This document shows positions 53,441-64,000 of a stretch of 64,000 nt of DNA, in pieces (position 1 is the stretch's first letter; every line of letters begins with the position of its first letter). The notes beneath the pieces are model-generated. The model was not told where the DNA came from. It searched no databases and saw only the letters and a list, made by a program, of their open reading frames with translations. Both the position numbers and the translations under genes were made by a program. Location of the stretch: contig NC_092089.1 of assembly GCF_045679555.1 (NCBI RefSeq), positions 4,687,040-4,751,039 of the forward strand, written 5' to 3'. This DNA comes from Salvelinus alpinus. Its lineage: Eukaryota; Chordata; Actinopteri; Salmoniformes; Salmonidae.

Positions 53441-54025
53441 TACATTTGTGCACATTTGTGGCCTGCTGGAGGTCATTTTGCAGGGCTCTGGCAGTGCACC
53501 TCCTTGCACAAAGGCGGAGGTAGCGGTCCTGCTGCTGGGTTGTTGCCCTCCTACGGCCTCCTCCACGTCTCCTGATGTACTGGCCTGTCTCCTGGTAGCG
53601 CCTCCATGCTCTGGACACTACGCTGACAGACACAGCAAACCTTTTTGCCACAGCTCGCATTGATGTGCCATCCTGGATGAGCTGCACTACCTGAGCCACT
53701 TGTGTGGGTTGTAGACTCCGTCTCATGCTACCACTAGAGTGAGAGCACCGCCAGCATTCAAAAGTGACCAAAACATCAGCCAGGAAGCATAGGAACTGAG
53801 AAGTTGTCTGTGGTCACCACCTGCAGAATCACTCCTTTTTTGGGGGTGTCTTGCTAATTGCCTATAATTTCCACCTTTTGTCTATTCCATTTGCACAACA
53901 GCATGTGAAATGTATTGTCAATCAGTGTTGCTTCCTAAGTGGACAGTTTGATTTCACAGAAGTGTGATTGACTTGGAGTTACATTGTGTTGTTTAAGTGT
54001 TCCCTTTATTTTTTTGAGCAGTGTA
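53441..54025 (-). pseudogene. Tc1-type transposase N-terminal relic with transposon end, minus strand
   Basis: On the minus strand (about 53771-53437) the frame encodes a helix-turn-helix region typical of Tc1-like transposases: [39 protein letters not shown] and [13 protein letters not shown]. Sequence to the right ends in the transposon terminus CCCTTTATTTTTTTGAGCAG plus TGTATA. The catalytic domain is missing. It interrupts a 35-bp minisatellite. Confidence 0.85.
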
Positions 54026-54640
54026 TATGAATTGCTATAGGCATAATGGTGAGGATACTATATTAATTGTTATAGGCATAATGGTGAGGATACTATATGA
54101 ATTGTTATAGGCATAATGGTGAGGATACTATATGAATTGCTATAGGCATAGTGGTGAGGATACTATATGAATTGCTATGGGCATAATGGTGAGGATACTA
54201 TATGAATTGTTATAGGCATAGTGGTGAGGATACTATATGAATTGCTATGGGCATAATGGTGAGGATACTATATGAATTGCTATAGGCATAGTGGTGAGGA
54301 TACTATATGAATTGTTATCGGCATAATGGTGAGGATACTATATGAATTGCTATGGGCATAATGGTGAGGATACTATATGAATTGTTATCGGCATAATGGT
54401 GAGGATACTATATGAATTGTTATCGGCATAATGGTGAGGATACTATATGAATTGCTATGGGCATAATGGTGAGGATACTATATGAATTGTTATCGGCATA
54501 ATGGTGAGGATACTATATGAATTGCTATGGGCATAATGGTGAGGATACTATATGAATTGTTATCGGCATAATGGTGAGGATACTATATTAATTGTTATCG
54601 GCATAATGGTGAGGATACTATATTAATTGCTTTGACTATT
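54026..54640. repeat. 35-bp minisatellite, main block, about 17 copies
   Basis: Unit: GGCATAATGGTGAGGATACT and ATATGAATTGCTATG, with TTATCG, TTATAG and CTATGG subtypes. Confidence 0.95.
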
Positions 54641-54789
54641 GGCCTACTTTCTGAATGTCTGCCTTCCACCTTTCACCTTCCACCTTCCACCTTTCACGGG
54701 GGCTGATGATCAATGATACGGAGAAAGTCTAACATGACTTACTGATTTCCCCCCCCACACTCTGTCTCCCTCTCTCTAATTCACAGGAA

Positions 54790-55255
54790 CATTCACCCAG
54801 TCCAGTCACTCAGCCCTATCCAGACCAGTCACTCAGCCCTATCTAGACCATTCACCTAGTCCAGTCACTCAGCCCTATCCAGACCATGCACCCAGTCCAG
54901 TCACTCAGCCCTATCCAGACCATTCACCCAGTCCAGTCACTCAGCCCTATCTAGACCATTCACCCAGTCCAGTCACTCAGCCCTATCTAGACCATTCACC
55001 CAGTCCAGTCACTCAGCCCTATCCAGACCATTCACCCAGTCCAGTGACTCAGCCCTATCCAGACCATTCACCCTGTCCAGTCACTCAGCCCTATCCAGAC
55101 CATTCACTCAGCCCTATCAAGACCATTCACCCAGTCCAGTCACTGAGCCCATCCAGACCAGTCACTGAGCCCTATCCAGACCATTCACCCAGTCCAGTCA
55201 CTCAGCCCATCCAGACCAGTCACTCAGCCCTATCAGACCATTCACCCAGTCCAGT
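54790..55255. repeat. Minisatellite, 36-bp unit, about 13 copies
   Basis: Unit: CACTCAGCCCTATCCAGACC and ATTCACCCAGTCCAGT. Some copies lack part of the unit. Confidence 0.94.
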
Positions 55256-55436
55256 CTAATGGGGATCCTCCATAATAAACCCCAGGAAGAGTAGCTGCTG
55301 CCTTGGCAGGAACTAATGGGGATCCATAATAAACCCCAGAAAGAGTAGCTGCTGCCTTGGCAGGAACTAATGGGGATCCATAATAAACCCCAGAAAGAGT
55401 AGCTGCTGCCTTGGCAGGAACTAATGGGGGATATAC
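55256..55436. repeat. 54-bp tandem repeat, 3 copies
   Basis: Units contain AGTAGCTGCTGCCTTGGCAG, GAACTAATGGGGATCCATAA and TAAACCCCAG. The unit resembles the 3' part of a dispersed salmonid element. Confidence 0.9.
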
Positions 55437-55817
55437 AATACAATACCAATGTCTATCTGTTTTTTTTATTTTTAGTAAATCTCACTTATTTTTGCCCCTG
55501 GTCTGGAAACTGTTACATTTTTAGGCATATTTCCAACTTCAGTATCCAAAATGTTCTGGCTGCTCCCATAGGAGAGTGGAGAAGGCTGGAAGTAGGGCTT
55601 AGGTATAAAATCTCTCGTATGGTGTTTGTCATTAGAATGTTGGTGATCACGAAGCTGGCCGGCCCAAAGGTTACATGGCCCTGATACAACTAGATTCTGA
55701 GTCAGAATGTCATGGGAATTTTCACGAGGGGGGGTTAATGTAAATATTCGGGGGTGGTGGCCATTGTAAGTCGTCCGGGTGGGTGGCGGTGGCCATTTGA
55801 TTAATTGTTCCCAAGCC
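55437..55817. other. Non-coding spacer
   Basis: No gene or firm repeat assignment. Confidence 0.45.
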
Positions 55818-56172
55818 ATAAGACTGCTGAACAATTACTGAAATGGCCACCCGGACTATTTACATTGACACCCCCCCTCCCCTTTTGTTTTTAAACGACT
55901 GCTACTCGCTGTTTTACTCGCTATGCATAGTCACTTTACCCCTACCTATATGAACAAATTACCTCGACTAACCTGTACCCCCTGTATATAGCCGCGTTAT
56001 TTTATCGTGTTACTTTTTATTATTTTTTTTACTTTATTTGGTCAATATTTTCTTAACTCTTTCTTGAACCGCATGGTTGGTTAAGTTAAGGGCTTGTAAA
56101 AGTAAGCGTTCCACCGTAAGGTCTACAACGGTTGTATTCGGCGCATGTGATAAATAAAGTTTGATTAGATTT
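55818..56172 (+). mobile_element. LINE 3' UTR/tail fragment
   Basis: Starts TAAGACTGCTGAACAATTAC and contains GCATAGTCACTTTACCCCTA, CCCCCTGTATATAGCC and the end TTGTATTCGGCGCATGTGAT plus AAATAAAGTTTGATT. It is a 5'-truncated LINE end. The stop-proximal position and style suggest the family of the degenerate LINE at 7021-9985; that link is inference. Confidence 0.75.
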
Positions 56173-56311
56173 GAACGCTCACCTTCCAATCAGTGTTGTC
56201 AACTCGATCACATTGGAAATGACACCCTTCAAGTACTGACCAAATGAATTAAATGCCCATCATTTGCATTGCGAATGTTGTTTTGATGGTTGTGATCAAC
56301 AGTATGAATGT

Positions 56312-56872
56312 ATTGGGGAGGCAGGTAGTCTAGTGGTTAGACCGTTGGGCCAGTAACCGAATCCCCGAGTTGACAAGGTAAAAATCTGTCGTTCTTCCCC
56401 TGAACAAGGAAGTTAACCCACTGTTCCCCTGAACAAGGCAGTTAACCCACTGTTCCCCTGAACAAGGAAGTTAACCCACTGTTCCCCTGAACAAGGAAGT
56501 TAACCCACTGTTCCCCTGAACAAGGCAGTTAACCCACTGTTCCCCTGAACAAGGAAGTTAACCCACTGTTCCCCTGAACAAGGAAGTTAACCCACTGTTC
56601 CCTTGAACAAGGAAGTTAACCCACTGTTCCCCTGAACAAGGAAGTTAACCCACTGTTCCCCTGAACAAGGAAGTTAACCCACTGTTCCCCTGAACAAGGA
56701 AGTTAACCCACTGTTCCCCTGAACAAGGAAGTTAACCCACTGTTCCCCTGAACAAGGAAGTTAACCCACTGTTCCCCTGAACAAGGAAGTTAACCCACTG
56801 TTCCTAAACCATCACTGTGTGTAATAATTTGTTCTTAACTGACTTGCCAAGTTAAATAAAAATAAAACATTT
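56312..56872 (+). mobile_element. HpaI-type SINE with an internal 29-bp tandem expansion
   Basis: Head GTAGTCTAGTGGTTAGACCG, body CCCGAGTTGACAAGGTAAAA and tail TAATTTGTTCTTAACTGACT then GTTAAATAAAAATAAAAC are HpaI-SINE sequence. The B box is lost by a small deletion between two CGAA words (GTAACCGAATCCCCGAG). The body segment CCCCTGAACAAGGAAGTTAA plus CCCACTGTT, single in normal copies, is repeated about 14-15 times (56396-56805). Confidence 0.93.
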
Positions 56873-57044
56873 TTGGGGTAATTAAATGAATTACTGCAGC
56901 AGTATTTTTATGATCCAGCAGATGGCAGTAATGTACACCTTCAATAACTGAGCAGCCCAATGAGCAGGGGCAGAGAGCATGGTGCAGGAGGTTTAAGGCT
57001 TGAGATCCAAAGGCCTTGAATTCACACACAAAATGTGCCTATAA

Positions 57045-57228
57045 TCCAGGGTTTCCCAAACTCGGTCCTCGGGACCACAAGGGGGGCACGTTTTGGATTT
57101 TGCCCTTGCGCTACACAGCGGATTCAAATAATCAACTAATCACAAGCTTTTATCATTTGAATCAGGTATGTAGTGTTAGGGCAACAAAACAAAACGTACA
57201 ACCCTTGGTGACTCGAGGGCCGGGTATA
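57045..57228. mobile_element. Palindromic fish element
   Basis: Arms: CAGGGTTTCCCAAACTCGGT at the left and GGTGACTCGAGGGCCGGGT at the right, with ATTCAAATAATCAACTAATC and ATCATTTGAATCAGGTATGT as inner inverted parts. Same family as 30904-31482 but without the internal array. Confidence 0.75.
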
Positions 57229-57232
57229 AAAG

Positions 57233-57482
57233 GAGCAGCTTGAGGGCCATTACTCAGTGTTGGTCATTAAACCCACAGCTTGAGGGCCATTACTCAGTGT
57301 TGGTCATTAAACCCACAGGTTGAGGGCCATTACTCAGTGTTGGTCATTAAACCCACAGCTTGAGGGCCATTACTCAGTGTTGGTCATTAAACCCACAGCT
57401 TGAGGGCCATTACTCAGTGTTGGTCATTAAACCCACAGCTTGAGGGCCATTACTCAGTGTTGGTCATTAAACCCACAGCTTG
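57233..57482. repeat. Minisatellite, 40-bp unit, 6 copies
   Basis: Unit: GAGGGCCATTACTCAGTGTT and GGTCATTAAACCCACAGCTT. Confidence 0.95.
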
Positions 57483-58146
57483 AGGGCCATTAGAACCCTC
57501 CCGTGGGCTCCTCAGTGTCTCATTAGAACCCTCCCGTGGGCTCCTCAGTGTCTCATTAGAACCCTCCCGTGGGCTCCTCAGCGTCTCATTAGAACCCTCC
57601 CGTGGGCTCCTCAGTGTCTCATTAGAACCCTCCCGTGGGCTCCTCAGTGTCTCATTAGAACCCTCCCGTGGGCTCCTCAGTGTCTCATTAGAACCCTCCC
57701 GTGGGCTCCTCAGTGTCTCATTAGAACCCTCCCGTGGGCTCCTCAGCGTCTCATTAGAACCCTCCCGTGGGCTCCTCGGTGTCTCATTAGAACCCTCCCG
57801 TGGGCTCCTCAGTGTCTCATTAGAACCCTCCCGTGGGCTCCTCGGTGTCTCATTAGAACCCTCCCGTGTGCTCCTCAGTGTCTCATTAGAACCCTCCCGT
57901 GGGCTCCTCAGTGTCTCATTAGAACCCTCCCATGGGCTCCTCAGTGTCTCATTAGAACCCTCCCGTGGGCTCCTCAGTGTCTCATTAGAACCCTCCCGTG
58001 GGCTCCTCAGTGTCTCATTAGAACCCTCCCGTGGGCTCCTCAGCGTCTCATTAGAACCCTCCCGTGGGCTCCTCGGTGTCTCATTAGAACCCTCCCGTGG
58101 GCTCCTCAGCGTCTCATTACAACCCTCCCGTGGGCTCCTCAATGTC
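57483..58146. repeat. Minisatellite, 33-bp unit, 20 copies
   Basis: Unit: CATTAGAACCCTCCCGTGGG and CTCCTCAGTGTCT. It starts inside the last GAGGGCCATTA of the previous array, so the two arrays share a junction. 33 is a multiple of 3: the roughly 230-codon minus-strand frame with repeated SNETLRSPREG, and its + strand counterparts, are read-through. Confidence 0.95.
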
Positions 58147-59918
58147 TCTGAGAGTGAAACAGACTATTGTTGACATAATCACTCCTTATCAGTGAGACTG
58201 GATCACTGGGGAGACTGGAGACGTGTGAAAAACCCCTGGGGTTTTATTAACATATGTATAGATCCTGAACACAACCACACCTCCCACTGGGGTAAAACAA
58301 TAGTCATTTCCACACCCGGAACCAAAACTCGTCTGTCAGGAGAGACTGAAAACAATTGGGGCCCAAATGCACCACAGCAGGAGTCGTACATGTGGTTAGC
58401 ATACACACCTGGGTTTGTGGTCTGGTATATTCAGAACGAGGATTTGGGGGGGAAACGGGTATTCTAGACAGAGTTTTGTCCCAAATACACCAGGCTACGG
58501 ACTCATTTGAGGTTCAAATCACAGTTATCACCACCACAGAAATACACTGAAGCAGGCCCAGGTTTGGGCTCAGACCTGTATGGTTAATGTATTCTATTAT
58601 TTTCTCCTACTGACTGCTCCCCCTGGTGGTTGTGAGACGAAGGAGCAGGCTGAAGGTGTCCTTAATCCAACTCTACTGTGGGGAAAAAAACATTACAAAT
58701 TAAACCACAGAACAATGAGCCATATATTTTTCCGAAAGTATAAATGTGAAGCGGGTTGGCGTTTCCTCTCACTACCAAATATGGTAATGAGAGGAAGTCC
58801 AGTGGCCAGCAGTGGGAGAAGATGGAACGAAATGAATTTATGCCAACGTTCTGCTAATTTTTTCATCTATGAAACATTTGGACTCCATTCAGTTTTCTGT
58901 TTCCAAAACTAGAATCAATAACAAACAAAGTGGACTGCGTTTTGTAGACTTTAACCTTTGCCAAAGTTTTTGTTGTTGTTGAATGGTGTTGTTTAGGAGT
59001 GCAAACGAGAAATGAGTTTTTACACATGCGCACTTCACAGAGTAGGCGTTCCCTAACGTAAATATGCAAATAAATGCTTGAACGCACCAATAGAATCTCA
59101 ATAGCTCTTGCTTGGCTCTGCCCCACTATGATTAATTTGCTCCCATATGGAACGACAAGCTTTGGTGGGTTAGTTATAACAAATATTAGCTTAAACAGCT
59201 ACTGCATGCATACTGCAAATGTCTTTATGACTCAAAAGTACCACATCTGCACATATACCAGACTGACACCCTCATCAGCAGGGAGGGAAATGAACACCAG
59301 CCTAATGCTGGTAGAGTTTGGCATTGGCTGATAGAGTGTCTATTGTTACCAGCCACATTGGCGGGTTGTCAGTCAGTTCAATCCAAAGCCCACATGCAAA
59401 ACAACGTGTTTGTGTGTTATAACATTACACGTGCATGCGTTTTCTATGTATTGTAGCGACCCGCACAGACAGCTGTGTGTTAACCCAGGGTCGTTACAGT
59501 ATTATCTTCATTATTATCGGGAAGAAAATGTGGGCATCCACCAGCGACCCTGCTCATTAGTTACTATCTGTGATAACCACGTTTCTGTCTTGAACCTGAA
59601 GACAAGAACCTGTGGATGCTGCTTTCCCCCGTTATTTCCCTGTTATAGATATAAAACCATGCGTGATCTTGTATAACCTCAAAGACAAATGGCTATGTTG
59701 CATTTGCTAATACCAGAAATTTGAGAGCAGCAATAGCGGTAAAAATCAAGGAATAGTATTTTGGTAGAATTGAAGAGGGGGAAAAAACAGTGTATTGATC
59801 ATAAGAGGTATTGATTAATAAGATCTCGAGTTGATAGGATCCGATGACGCAAACCATCGAGAGAACCTGCGAGATCTGTGTTTAAGGGGGTTCCACACCA
59901 CATGACCACACATTCATT
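58147..59918. other. Intergenic region upstream of pabpc1
   Basis: No gene is recognised. A short inverted repeat, TGTAGCGACCC at 59452-59462 and GGGTCGTTACA at 59488-59498, could be a small element or hairpin. Confidence 0.5.
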
Positions 59919-63643
<3,725 letters not shown>

Positions 63644-63769
63644 GTGAGTTTAGCCGGTGAACCAGCCCCCTGCATATATACCTTTATGATTTTCACAACC
63701 ACCTTTCATCTTGCTACTATTTACTCGGTTTTATACCGTCTGTTAAAGGATTTAAGCCTTGAGACATGG

Positions 63770-64000
63770 ATTGTGTATGTGTGGCATTCAGAGGGTGAAT
63801 GGACAAGACAAAATATTTTAAGAGCCTTTGAATGGGGTATGGTAGTAGGTGCCAGGCGCACCGTTTTGTGTCAAGAACAGCAACGCTGCTGGGGTTTTCA
63901 CACTCGAACAGTTTCCTGTGTGAATCAAGAATGGTCCATCACCCAAAGGACATCCAGCCAACTTGACACAGCTGTGGGGAAGCATTGGAGGACATGGGCC
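63770..64000 (+). mobile_element. Tc1-type transposon fragment in pabpc1 intron 8
   Basis: GGGTATGGTAGTAGGTGCCA, GGCGCACCGTTTTGTGTCAA, CACCCAAAGGACATCCAGCC and AGCATTGGAGGACATGGGCC belong to the same family as 51585-51835, in opposite orientation. It runs off the window edge. Confidence 0.75.

Noticed and set aside
57450-58142. 230-codon SNETLRSPREG repeat protein
   Set aside because: 33-bp minisatellite read-through; all frames behave alike and no start context or splice signals support it.

Overview
The window is vertebrate nuclear DNA and looks like a salmonid fish (Salmo, Oncorhynchus, Salvelinus or a close relative). The evidence is split genes with GT-AG introns, HpaI-type tRNA-derived SINEs, salmonid-style Tc1/mariner fragments, fish APE-type LINEs, and very many long minisatellites. 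There is no prokaryotic-style gene organisation. Nearly all long open frames in the window are read-through of tandem repeats, especially where the unit length is a multiple of 3.

Two host genes are present, both on the + strand. The first is a 14-3-3 gene, best called ywhaz: a non-coding first exon ends near 25448, coding exons lie at 29256-29567, 32140-32263, 36786-36949, 42695-42790 and 48843-48899, and the 3' UTR runs to about 51.17 kb. It encodes 250 residues. The second is the 5' two-thirds of pabpc1 (cytoplasmic poly(A)-binding protein 1): a 5' UTR from about 59919, the ATG at 60535 and eight coding exons up to 63643, covering RRM1-RRM4 and the start of the linker. The MLLE domain lies beyond the window. 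The order and orientation ywhaz then pabpc1 match the human 8q22.3 neighbourhood, which supports both names.

Region by region: 1-6.8 kb is a run of five minisatellites with a transposon-like and an LTR-like fragment between them. 7.0-10 kb is a degenerate minus-strand LINE with two internal tandem expansions. 10-13 kb holds telomere-like repeats, a LINE tail and two minisatellites. 13.08-17.87 kb is a near full-length LINE with one long open frame, inserted in a short-unit satellite. 18.4-25 kb holds minisatellites, a TTAA-flanked element, an HpaI SINE and microsatellites. 25.3-51.2 kb is ywhaz, whose introns and 3' UTR are filled with minisatellites, plus a Tc1 relic containing a 100-N assembly gap. 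51.2-59.9 kb is repeat-rich intergenic DNA. 59.9-64 kb is pabpc1.

The most striking theme is where the minisatellites come from. Several can be traced to a founder inside a defined functional or mobile sequence. The 5-kb 52-bp array in ywhaz intron 4 is built from the last 26 bp of exon 4 plus the adjoining intron, and a second intact copy of the exon-end/5' splice site closes the array. The 2-kb array before the first coding exon is built from the 3' splice site and start-codon context of that exon. Others grew inside a SINE, two LINE domains, a Tc1 transposase and palindromic salmonid elements. Two further points deserve attention: a 2A-like DVEVNPGP motif in the LINE protein, and a non-AG 3' splice site in pabpc1 intron 4.
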